Below, in pieces: positions 35,946-44,222 of a stretch of 64,000 nt of DNA. The DNA lies in the NCBI GenBank assembly GCA_045106195.1, contig JBGCEH010000009.1, positions 248,001-312,000 on the forward strand, given 5' to 3'. Position 1 is the stretch's first letter. Every line of letters begins with the position of its first letter. The notes beneath the pieces are model-generated. The model saw nothing but the letters and a program-made list of their open reading frames with translations, was not told where the DNA came from and did not search any database. A program made the translations under genes and the position numbers. The DNA comes from Granulosicoccus sp045106195. Its GTDB lineage: Bacteria; Pseudomonadota; Gammaproteobacteria; Granulosicoccales; Granulosicoccaceae.

Positions 35946-38627
35946 TCAGGATATCTCAAAGCACTGCGATGTTGCCTCGGTCAATCGCTCAACCAGCGTA
36001 CGCGTAATAGCCAGACTGGTTTCAGGACGTGCTCGCAAGATGCGCTGAAACTTGGCCTGATCGATTGTCAGAGCTAGCACCTCCTCCACAGCGACCAGAG
36101 AGGCCATTCGCGATTCGTCCTGCAGCAATGCCAATTCTCCGACATAGTCGCCAACTCTCCGCCTGGCAATTTCGATTTCCTGCCCTCCATCAATGCCATT
36201 TCGAACAGAGACTTCCCCTGCGGCAATGATAAACAACTCGTCACCTGTATCCCCTTGAGTCGCAAGTATCTCTCCGGATTTAAAAACGCGTTCAATAGAA
36301 TGACGGGCAATTTGTGTCAAATCGACATCATGAAGGGAAGAAAACAAAGCAACTTTTCTTAACAGTCCAATTCTGTCTTCCATTTTCACTTCGATCACGG
36401 AAGTAACATCTGGAATACTACTTCTGTCCCTAAAAAGATATTCAAGCTTGTTGATATCGACATGATCAACAATACCTCCCATATGTTGAGTCAAGGAAAC
36501 CATTTGGCTAACACGTTTGGCATCCTGATCGGCCTGCTTCAGCGCATTCCCATCCCACAATGCAACAAGACGTAACTTGTCAACGCCAAGCACCAACGAT
36601 GCGTAAAGCGCCCATCGCGAATTGCGCTCAAATACATCGACACCGTCAATTGCTGTCCCAACTCGCTCTTCTTGATAATACAGGTTAACACTAGGATGAT
36701 TGCGAAGAGCGTAATAACGCGCAATCCAGTGCTCACCCGCGTAGCTTACGAACTGACTTACATAAGGTGCTTCTGCACAGGGCATATGCACATGAACCTG
36801 CATTCCCCTGGCTAAACACGCTTCGATGAATATAATATCGCCTCCACAGGCAGCACCCGACGTGAATGCATGATCATTAGCATCTGCTCTACCCCTGTCT
36901 AAAGACATATCAATCTGTCTACGGACCTCATCTTCAAGCGTCGGAGGAAAACGTGGTGGCGTAATTTCCTCCCTGTCCAACATATGACCGCTGAACAGGA
37001 AAGCCAGAACATCTGTATTGGGCGACGGATAGGATGTTGTCTGGTTTATAGGATTTCCCGCCTCGATACGTACAATTTCACGCTTGAGTACATCTGCTGC
37101 TGTTTTTGCCTGATCCAGGTGAATTCCTAATGAAATGTATAAATCAACTTGCCGGAGACTAGCGCGCAATTGCGTTATGTTTTTTCGGGCGTAGGAGAGT
37201 GCCTTTCGGTAGGTTCGCGTAATGACCAGCGATGACCCTCCCTCCACTAGATGCCAATTACCAAACGATGACCATGTCCAGAAGTCAACACGCCCACTTT
37301 TAACATCTTCATCCAGCGAAAATTGAAGACTGCTTTTCAATAGTGGATAGATACTACGAATTCTCTGCAAGTCAGCATCAGGTTCATCAACCACATCGTA
37401 TTTGTCTGCTAATGAGACAAGCAAGCTGACTAACGTCAAGGCTTTCATACCGGGCTCGAGATTATTCCTGTCAAAGTTAAAACCACGCAAATACGTATTC
37501 ATGGATTTTATTGCCCAATGACAGGCATCAAAGGCCGCTTGTTGTTTTGCATCTATGTCAGTTTCGTTTTTCCAACAGTTTTGCCAGATGATCGTGTAAA
37601 TACGGCCAAGATGACTGGTCGCGCGTGTATCGTATGGAGCATCAGCCAATAGATTTTCAAGCTTTATAATCGCCTCATCTACCCGACCCATACGGTTTAG
37701 CAATCGTGCCTCCTCTCGACGAAAAAACAGGTTCCCAGGATTTACCAGCAGGCCTTCACGATATTCTTGTAGCGCTAGCTCTGGTCGACCCATTTCACTT
37801 AGCGCACGCCCCGCTTGTATCACCGCTTCCTCTTTACACAGTGGGTTATTGATTTCATCGGTCAGCAGCAAAATGTCACCTACTCGTTTTTGCTGACGGG
37901 CCAAGGCAACGCGATTTTCCCATTCGTTAAACTCACGCCAGAAGCCAGTTGCAAGCGGAGTACATAACGTACTTGTATCAGGCTCTTTCAAACCGGTTAA
38001 TAATCCGAATACAGGGCTGTGCACAGCATCAATGTTTGAAGCCCAGGTATCTCGTGAAATACGGATAAGACTCTTCTTGTCTCTTTCGATGTGTTCTTGA
38101 GATGGTACTCCCTCATCGTTGATGTGATAAGGCAGTGTACGTACGCTAAAAACATCGAATGGCATGTAGTCACGGCCTGACTGAATATGCACGACACCGC
38201 GCTTGCGCAGGGCATGACGGACCCCTAGCTCATAAAATACATTCGCGTTATCAATACTCATATCCACTACGACAAGATCGGCGAGAAGCAATTCCTGAAA
38301 CATGTCAGTCAAAATATCACCACTCACGGTTTCTTCATCTGCCCGAAAAGGTTTGAATCCGGCCTCTAGCAGTGCAGGCTTAATAAGCAACGAATATATG
38401 GCGTTAAAATCAATCAGTTTTCCATCGGGACCCGGTTTGCAACCAAACGGCATTACGACGAAAGCGTGCGGGTTATTTTGCTTGTCATTGTCGCTCAACC
38501 GCCCAACTCTTTCGTCAATCGACTGACTTTCGCTCACAGTTAAGTTGCCGGAATCTGCGCAGACTAGCTCCTCACGCTGCACGCTCTGCCGAGCCTCCAC
38601 AGGTTCGGTTGTTGTCTCGATTGCCAT
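35946..38627 (-). CDS. Multidomain TIR/deoxyribosyltransferase-like, TPR, SLOG-like, cyclic-nucleotide-binding protein
   Basis: The 893-residue protein has an N-terminal Rossmann-like domain (55-170) with FVVMPFG (56-62), RADEE (95-99) and LVVVDMSIDNANVFYELGVR, whose E133 sits where nucleoside deoxyribosyltransferases and TIR-like enzymes have their catalytic Glu. TPR-like helices follow (about 240-520). A SLOG-like domain (about 540-720) shows FTSGAACGGDIIFIEACLA. A C-terminal cyclic-nucleotide-binding domain (755-885) has its phosphate cassette including E831 and R840. SLOG and TIR-like domains occur in nucleotide-sensing conflict systems. It may be an effector switched on by cAMP or another cyclic nucleotide; no partner gene is adjacent. 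AGGA precedes ATG 38627. Confidence 0.8.
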   Translation of the reverse strand: MAIETTTEPVEARQSVQREELVCADSGNLTVSESQSIDERVGRLSDNDKQNNPHAFVVMPFGCKPGPDGKLIDFNAIYSLLIKPALLEAGFKPFRADEETVSGDILTDMFQELLLADLVVVDMSIDNANVFYELGVRHALRKRGVVHIQSGRDYMPFDVFSVRTLPYHINDEGVPSQEHIERDKKSLIRISRDTWASNIDAVHSPVFGLLTGLKEPDTSTLCTPLATGFWREFNEWENRVALARQQKRVGDILLLTDEINNPLCKEEAVIQAGRALSEMGRPELALQEYREGLLVNPGNLFFRREEARLLNRMGRVDEAIIKLENLLADAPYDTRATSHLGRIYTIIWQNCWKNETDIDAKQQAAFDACHWAIKSMNTYLRGFNFDRNNLEPGMKALTLVSLLVSLADKYDVVDEPDADLQRIRSIYPLLKSSLQFSLDEDVKSGRVDFWTWSSFGNWHLVEGGSSLVITRTYRKALSYARKNITQLRASLRQVDLYISLGIHLDQAKTAADVLKREIVRIEAGNPINQTTSYPSPNTDVLAFLFSGHMLDREEITPPRFPPTLEDEVRRQIDMSLDRGRADANDHAFTSGAACGGDIIFIEACLARGMQVHVHMPCAEAPYVSQFVSYAGEHWIARYYALRNHPSVNLYYQEERVGTAIDGVDVFERNSRWALYASLVLGVDKLRLVALWDGNALKQADQDAKRVSQMVSLTQHMGGIVDHVDINKLEYLFRDRSSIPDVTSVIEVKMEDRIGLLRKVALFSSLHDVDLTQIARHSIERVFKSGEILATQGDTGDELFIIAAGEVSVRNGIDGGQEIEIARRRVGDYVGELALLQDESRMASLVAVEEVLALTIDQAKFQRILRARPETSLAITRTLVERLTEATSQCFEIS

Positions 38628-39083
38628 AGTTTAATTTCCTTGATTTACATACCGGAAGCACTACTCCACGCCAGTAACATAGCAAGGAATTATGTTAGTT
38701 GCCTATGCTAATTTGACCTGAAATTGATCGAAAAACCGGAATTATGTTTAAACTGGACGACAACGCCAACAAAAACACGCTTACCACCCCATTTGTGTTG
38801 GAGATACGTCTGTTATACAAATAATCTTATTAGTCCAATAAATGTCAATACGCTGCTGATTGATCTAGGTGGCTTAGTTCTCGAGCGAGGTATAGACGTT
38901 CGACAACGTCTTCGACCACTGGCACCATTCTGAGATTTCTCATCAATGACTTAGAACTATCCTTTGAGGCGACGGTAACTGGTTACAATCACAAAATACT
39001 TTTGAAAAAGACCTTTCACGACAGGGAACTGGGTAATGGCACCACATGCATGAATGTTCACATGACATCTGTGATAGTGTCAC
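38628..39083. other. Gene-free spacer between the multidomain protein and M81 peptidase genes
   Basis: This 456-bp interval has no convincing gene. A plus-strand 69-codon frame (38724-38933) contains NTLLIDLGGLVLERGI, faintly like the first motif of HAD hydrolases, but it stops at once and could be chance or a relic. The promoter of the multidomain gene should be near 38640-38720. Confidence 0.5.
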
Positions 39084-40568
39084 TTATCGCTGGATATGTG
39101 GGTTACTGACTCGAGGCCATATATCGCGCACAAGCAGCTGATAGTCGTTGGTAACTGGATCATTGGGATAAGGTCCATCGACCGCTGCATAGTAAATGGA
39201 AGTGGCAATTGATGAAAACGCATCATGAAAATGATTGGTTGATTTGACAACCAGCAAGGCCTTCTTCAGCGGATCAATACCGTTGTTGGAGAATATGTCG
39301 GGATTGAATACTTGCGAACGCACAGTATTTAAAATCACATCAATTCCATCCACCTGTATCCATGCACAGTCTCCAAGCGGCACAGTACTCTGTCCGAAGG
39401 TTTGTGTTGCCTGTCTTACGAGGTTTCGGACGATGACTTCTGCATCAATCGGCTCTCCAGCGCTGTCAGACATCTTGCCACCAAACCGAAGCCACAGCCT
39501 GGCGTCAAGGCCTGCCGAAAAACACGTACGCACCGCGATCGGATCCCAGATCGTGGCTAATGCGGCATTTACCATTCCCTGTGCCATCATCTCCCTGAGC
39601 ATGATGGTAGAATCACCGGCGACCCCTCCGCCTGGATTGTCCCAGACGTCTGCCACGACAGTGGTTCCCTCGCCATTGGCATTCGCCAATAACAGCGCTT
39701 TACGTGGCGGCAGAAATTCAGGCCGGGTGCTTCCGCGAAAACTGAAAAGTTCAAGACCCAGGGATTCCGCTAGCGAATTTCCGTATTCCTTATCATTGTC
39801 GGTGATTACCAGAATTTTGCTACCAAGGTCGGGTACATCACCAGCCATAAAGCCATGAATAACAGAAATAGATAGAATATTGTCTGAGCCCTCCTTTGCC
39901 TTGATTCGATCAATAAAACTTCGCATTGGCTCCCGACTCGTCGGAAAAAGCTCGATCATCCTGCAATCAAACACCGACATTTCCGGACTTACCTCGCCAA
40001 TGCTTGCTCGATGAACTAAGCGTGTAAGGTTCTCTGCAGCCTCGACAAAATCAGTATGAGGAAACTCTTTGAAAACGGTTATGATATCGGCAGACGCAAC
40101 CCTACGTTCACTTAAATGACTATGTGGGTCGAATGTGACACCGATATGAGCCTTTTCTCCAACCAGCATACGAACCATTTCGATCAGCTCGCCTTCACAA
40201 TCAATACATTCCTGTGCAACCATCGCCCCATGTAAGCCCAACAGCACAATATCCACCGGTAGACATTCACGCAATTGATCAAGCAATTGGTCTCGCAATA
40301 GCACCCAAGTATGTTGATTCAACATACCACCGGGCTCCGCCCAAGTTGCGACGCCCTCAACCAATTGCCATTCATACTGTGCCGCGACACTTCGCGCTAC
40401 CGGAAAAACTGCACTGCATAAAGTAGGTGTGACTGGGTGTGCACCTGGAGGTGCATAAAAGCTATCCTTAAAATCCTGCAGATCTGTTCTCAGTGGCGAA
40501 AATGTGTTGGTTTCTGTTGCAATAGAGGCAACAAATACCTTTTTCTGTTTTGAGAAAATGCGATCCAT
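39084..40568 (-). CDS. M81-family metallopeptidase (MlrC-like)
   Basis: The 494-residue protein starts VFVASIATETNTFSPLRTDLQDF as M81/MlrC proteins do. The probable metal site is in TFDPHSHLSERRVASAD and the upstream GLHGAMVAQECIDCEGELI. The C-terminal MlrC domain shows VADVWDNPGGGVAGDST. MlrC of the microcystin pathway cleaves a linear peptide, and many homologues sit beside peptide transporters as here. It is the last gene after oppF-like (2-bp spacing), so it probably processes what the transporter imports. Cytoplasmic, no signal peptide. Confidence 0.9.
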   Translation of the reverse strand: MDRIFSKQKKVFVASIATETNTFSPLRTDLQDFKDSFYAPPGAHPVTPTLCSAVFPVARSVAAQYEWQLVEGVATWAEPGGMLNQHTWVLLRDQLLDQLRECLPVDIVLLGLHGAMVAQECIDCEGELIEMVRMLVGEKAHIGVTFDPHSHLSERRVASADIITVFKEFPHTDFVEAAENLTRLVHRASIGEVSPEMSVFDCRMIELFPTSREPMRSFIDRIKAKEGSDNILSISVIHGFMAGDVPDLGSKILVITDNDKEYGNSLAESLGLELFSFRGSTRPEFLPPRKALLLANANGEGTTVVADVWDNPGGGVAGDSTIMLREMMAQGMVNAALATIWDPIAVRTCFSAGLDARLWLRFGGKMSDSAGEPIDAEVIVRNLVRQATQTFGQSTVPLGDCAWIQVDGIDVILNTVRSQVFNPDIFSNNGIDPLKKALLVVKSTNHFHDAFSSIATSIYYAAVDGPYPNDPVTNDYQLLVRDIWPRVSNPHIQR

Positions 40569-40570
40569 AG

Positions 40571-41383
40571 TCAGGAAGCCTGTTGAAAAGAAGGAATTCG
40601 CGGTACGGATGACAACAGCCGCTGTGTATAGTGATGCTGAGGGTTCTCAAACAACGTCCGCTTATCGGCAGTCTCCACGATCTTGCCGTTTAACATGACT
40701 GCAATACGATCTGAAATGTGTCTGACTACGGCCAAATCATGGCTGATAAAAAGCATGGCCACCCCACTATCACGTTGCAGTTGCTTTAAGAGGTTCAATA
40801 CCTGAGCCTGTATTGACACATCCAGAGCTGAGACAGCCTCATCAGCCACAATGAGTCTGGGTTTTACGATCATGACACGAGCAATACCTATTCTCTGACG
40901 TTGACCACCAGAGAATTCATGCGGATAACGCGTTATGACCGAACTATCCAACCCTACTTTTTCCAACATTTCCTCTATTGCTTTTATCGCTTGCCGTCGA
41001 CGACTCGCCAACCTGTGTATGAACAAAGGCTCACGCAGAATCTGTTCGATCGTCATTCTAGGATTAAGCGATGCAAAGGGATCCTGAAATATCATTTGAA
41101 TATCGCGGCGAATCGGACGAAACTGTTTCTGACTTAACGTAAGTATGTTCTTTCCCTCAAACGTCACAGACCCTGAAGTCGCTTTTTCAAGCAATGTCAA
41201 CGTTCGTCCCACGGTTGTCTTACCACATCCTGATTCCCCGACCAGACTAAGCACCTCGCCTGGTGCAATCTGAAATGAAATACCATCCACGGCGCGTAAC
41301 CATTGAGACTTGGCAAATGGATTAGCATTCTGTCGGCGAAAGTGAGTATGAAGATTGCGTACATCCAATAGCGGTTTGCTCAC
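40571..41383 (-). CDS. Peptide/nickel-type ABC transporter ATPase (OppF/DppF-like)
   Basis: The protein has Walker A GESGCGKT, Q-loop MIFQDPFASLNPRM, signature FSGGQRQRIGIARVM, Walker B RLIVADEAVSALD and the oligopeptide C-terminal extension HHYTQRLLSSVPRI. GTG 41383 (VSKPLLDVRNL) was chosen: GTGA overlaps the stop of the OppD-like gene and the protein then begins as family members do. ATG 41410 is an alternative without SD. 270 residues. Confidence 0.88.
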   Translation of the reverse strand: MSKPLLDVRNLHTHFRRQNANPFAKSQWLRAVDGISFQIAPGEVLSLVGESGCGKTTVGRTLTLLEKATSGSVTFEGKNILTLSQKQFRPIRRDIQMIFQDPFASLNPRMTIEQILREPLFIHRLASRRRQAIKAIEEMLEKVGLDSSVITRYPHEFSGGQRQRIGIARVMIVKPRLIVADEAVSALDVSIQAQVLNLLKQLQRDSGVAMLFISHDLAVVRHISDRIAVMLNGKIVETADKRTLFENPQHHYTQRLLSSVPRIPSFQQAS

Positions 41384-42354
41384 AACGGGAGTTTTCCGGC
41401 AAAGTGACATCGGGCAAAGTGTTTTTTTTCAACATTGACTAAATCTGGTAAAAACTCGGTACATCGATGCTTCGCGAATGCACAACGTGGATGAAACTCA
41501 CAACCCGCCAGATTTTCATCAAGTCTTGGCACTCTTCCTGGCACAGCGTCTAACCATTCAATATCCGAATCTACTGATGGTATAGAGTTCAGTAGTCCAC
41601 GTGTATAGGGGTGAAGAATATTCGTAAACAGGGTTCGGGTTTCAGCAGACTCGACTATTCGACCACGATACATAACGGCTACCTTATTGCATGTCTGCGC
41701 AATCACACCGAGGTCATGCGAAATCAGGATGATCGATGCGCCGGTGCGCTTTTTTAAATCAAGCATGAGATCGAGAACCTCCTTTTGAACCGTCACATCC
41801 AGAGCTGTGGTGGGCTCATCTGCTATGATCAATTTTGGGTCACATGACAGGGCCATGGCAATCATGACCCGCTGCCGTTGCCCGCCGGAGAGCTGATGCG
41901 GATAGCTGTTGAATCGTTGTTGAGGTTCTGGAATCTTCACAAGTTCCAGCAGTTCCAATGCTCTATTACGATGATTGCGAGAAGGCCCTTTTCGATGTTG
42001 TTGTAGTGCTTCCATGATCTGATCGCCAATGCGATAAACCGGATTTAATGAAGTCATGGGTTCCTGAAACACCATCGCCATCTGGTCCCCCATGATTTTC
42101 CGACGTGCTCTGCCGGTAAGTTGCAACAAATCCTGTCCGTTAAAAACAATAGCGCCCTGGGTAATACGTACCTGCGAATACTGCAGCAGCCCCATGATGG
42201 CCAATGCCGTTAAACTCTTGCCACAACCACTTTCACCAACGATACCGAGTGTCTCGTTTTCACTGACGGTGAATGACACGTCATCTACGACAGGAAGTAG
42301 ACCTGACTGAGCGTTGATGGCGATACTGAGTTTTTCAACTCTAAGAATGTCCAT
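41380..42354 (-). CDS. Peptide/nickel-type ABC transporter ATPase (OppD/DppD-like)
   Basis: Walker A GESGCGKS, Q-loop MVFQEPMTSLNPV, signature LSGGQRQRVMIAMAL, Walker B KLIIADEPTTALD and the C-terminal oligo-HPY region with the cysteine pattern CEFHPRCAFAKHRC typical of OppD/DppD. ATG 42354 (MDILRVEKLS) is 4 bp after the permease stop; an in-frame ATG at 42417 would overlap the permease by about 60 bp. 324 residues. Confidence 0.9.
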   Translation of the reverse strand: MDILRVEKLSIAINAQSGLLPVVDDVSFTVSENETLGIVGESGCGKSLTALAIMGLLQYSQVRITQGAIVFNGQDLLQLTGRARRKIMGDQMAMVFQEPMTSLNPVYRIGDQIMEALQQHRKGPSRNHRNRALELLELVKIPEPQQRFNSYPHQLSGGQRQRVMIAMALSCDPKLIIADEPTTALDVTVQKEVLDLMLDLKKRTGASIILISHDLGVIAQTCNKVAVMYRGRIVESAETRTLFTNILHPYTRGLLNSIPSVDSDIEWLDAVPGRVPRLDENLAGCEFHPRCAFAKHRCTEFLPDLVNVEKKHFARCHFAGKLPL

Positions 42355-42358
42355 GTCA

Positions 42359-43210
42359 TCACACCCCGGCAATATCATTCTTGAACCGTGGATCAAGACC
42401 GTCACGCATGACATCACCTACCAGATTCATGGAAAATACACAGCTTATAATCAATGCACCGGGAAACAAGAGTAACCATGGCGCTCGCGTCACATATATT
42501 CTTTCCTCAGACAACATGTTGCCCCAACTTGCCACCTCTGGCGGTAGTCCGAGACCCAGAAAATCCAGAGCTGCAGCTTGCAACTGTGCAAATGCAAATA
42601 TAAAGGTTGCCTGCACCAGTAAGGGCGATATCAGGTTTGGGAGTATATGTCGAAAGAGCAAAGAAACATGACCAGCTCCGGAACAGCGAGCAGCATCGAC
42701 AAACACATCATTCTTGAGCTTTAAAGTCATGCCAAACAATATGCGAGCAGTAGTAGACGCATAGACAATACCGATCACCAGAATCGTGTTAGTCACACTA
42801 CGTTCAAGCAACGTCATCAGAACCAGCGCTAGCAAAAGTGCGGGAAACGCCATCATCACGTCAACAACCCGCATCAGTACATGGCCAAGTGCTGAAAAAT
42901 AGGCGGACAACATTCCCAGCGATCCACCTAATGTTAACGCAACCAGAACACTGCCAAGCCCGATAATGACCGCCATGCGAGCACCATAAAGCGCACGTGA
43001 AAAGGTATCCCGACCAAAATGATCTGTCCCGAAAAGATGCGGCAAACCGGGCTCGGACAAACGTGCGACAGGATCAATATCATAGGGATCAAACGGGGCC
43101 AATACCGGAGCCACGATGGCTGCCATTAATACCAGACACAACCATACTGCGCCAACAGCGGCCAGTTTCCGACCTGAAAACAAAGAGAGTATGCGGGTTA
43201 CAGAGCTCAT
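42359..43210 (-). CDS. ABC transporter permease (DppC/OppC-like)
   Basis: The 283-residue permease begins with the OppC_N helix (FSGRKLAAVGAVWLCLVLMAAIVAPVLAPFDPYD), then HLFGTDHFGRDTFSRALYGAR, about six TM helices in total and the EAA loop DAARCSGAGHVSLLFRHILPNL. Start ATG 43210 overlaps the upstream permease stop as ATGA; an in-frame ATG at 43237 is less likely. Confidence 0.92.
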   Translation of the reverse strand: MSSVTRILSLFSGRKLAAVGAVWLCLVLMAAIVAPVLAPFDPYDIDPVARLSEPGLPHLFGTDHFGRDTFSRALYGARMAVIIGLGSVLVALTLGGSLGMLSAYFSALGHVLMRVVDVMMAFPALLLALVLMTLLERSVTNTILVIGIVYASTTARILFGMTLKLKNDVFVDAARCSGAGHVSLLFRHILPNLISPLLVQATFIFAFAQLQAAALDFLGLGLPPEVASWGNMLSEERIYVTRAPWLLLFPGALIISCVFSMNLVGDVMRDGLDPRFKNDIAGV

Positions 43211-44154
43211 TTGAGCGATACTCGTGGATCTAGCCACGCATAGGCAAGATCTACAAGCAGATTGATGAAAAGATACATTACAACGATGACCATAATGACG
43301 CCCTGTATAACCGGATAATCTCGACGAAGAATCGACTGGACAACAAGACGGCCAATGCCTGGTAGCGAGAATACAGTTTCGGTAACCACAGCTTCAGAAA
43401 TCAGCGCAGCAAAAGTAAACCCAAACGCTGCTGCCACCGCGATTAGTGAATTTCGAAATACGTGCTTAATAGAGACTCTGGCCGGAGACAAGCCTTTTGC
43501 ACGTGCGGTGCGTACATGGTCCTCTCGGGAGACATCCAGCATAGAAGCTCTCACTAGTCGGACTATCAACGCAGCATTGGGGGCGGCTAATGTCAGGCTC
43601 GGTAGCAGCAGAAAACGCAGGTTGGCAAGCCCTCCCTCATCCGACAAGGAGGGAAACCCCGAGCTTGGAAACCAGCCCAACCCCACGGCAAAAATAAGAA
43701 TCAGATACAAGCCAAGCCAAAATGTCGGAATGGATGCAAAGAACATCGCAAGGCCGGATGTAATCTGATCGATCCATGTGCCATGATGAGTCGCTGACCA
43801 AATGCCGATGGGAATACCCAGAAGAACTATCCAGAACATAGTCATCACTGCAAGCAGTATGGACGTCTCCGCACCATCGGCAATGACATCGAGAACCGGC
43901 GCCTTAAAAAATAGTGACTCACCAAGGTTGCCACCAAGCACATTTGAAATCCATGCCAGGTACTGCTGCCACATTGGCTTGTCCAACCCAAGCTCATGTG
44001 TTAACGCAGCAATTTCCTCTGGAGTTGCCGTGTCGCCCAACAACACAGCTGCAGGATCGCCAGGGATGAGATGAATGAACAGAAATACCACAACCGATGC
44101 GGTTAGCAGCGTTGGTATCAGCGTCAGCAGGCGCTTTAGAATATAAGCAAGCAC
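43207..44154 (-). CDS. ABC transporter permease (DppB/OppB-like)
   Basis: The permease has six TM helices and the DppB features VVFLFIHLIPGDPAAVLLG, LGLDKPMWQQYLAW, GNLGESLFF and the EAA loop VRTARAKGLSPARVSIKHVFRNSL. The start is uncertain: no ATG is available. GTG 44154 (VLAYILKRLL) fits the family N-terminus; TTG 44199 would add 15 residues and lie inside a hairpin. 315 residues from the GTG. Confidence 0.87.
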   Translation of the reverse strand: MLAYILKRLLTLIPTLLTASVVVFLFIHLIPGDPAAVLLGDTATPEEIAALTHELGLDKPMWQQYLAWISNVLGGNLGESLFFKAPVLDVIADGAETSILLAVMTMFWIVLLGIPIGIWSATHHGTWIDQITSGLAMFFASIPTFWLGLYLILIFAVGLGWFPSSGFPSLSDEGGLANLRFLLLPSLTLAAPNAALIVRLVRASMLDVSREDHVRTARAKGLSPARVSIKHVFRNSLIAVAAAFGFTFAALISEAVVTETVFSLPGIGRLVVQSILRRDYPVIQGVIMVIVVMYLFINLLVDLAYAWLDPRVSLK

Positions 44155-44181
44155 GACTAGAATAATCAGTGTCGGAGAAGC

Positions 44182-44205
44182 CCTCCCCTCAACGTGCAAG
44201 GGAGG
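44182..44205 (-). terminator. Intercistronic GC hairpin between binding-protein and permease genes
   Basis: CCTCCC (44182-44187) pairs with GGGAGG (44200-44205) across a 12-nt loop, 18 bp after the binding-protein stop. No T-tract follows. Such hairpins usually act as attenuators or mRNA stabilisers that let the binding protein be made in excess of the membrane parts. Confidence 0.4.
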
Positions 44206-44222
44206 ATTTCAGCACTGACAGT

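Noticed and set aside
38724..38933. 69-codon plus-strand frame with a HAD-like DLGG motif
   Set aside because: The motif is weak and the frame ends within about 20 residues after it; kept only as a remark in the spacer entry.
39061..39085. TGTGATAGTGTCACT, a CRP-site look-alike
   Set aside because: The spacing between half-sites is 5 instead of 6 and it lies at the 3' end of the M81 gene, not in a promoter.
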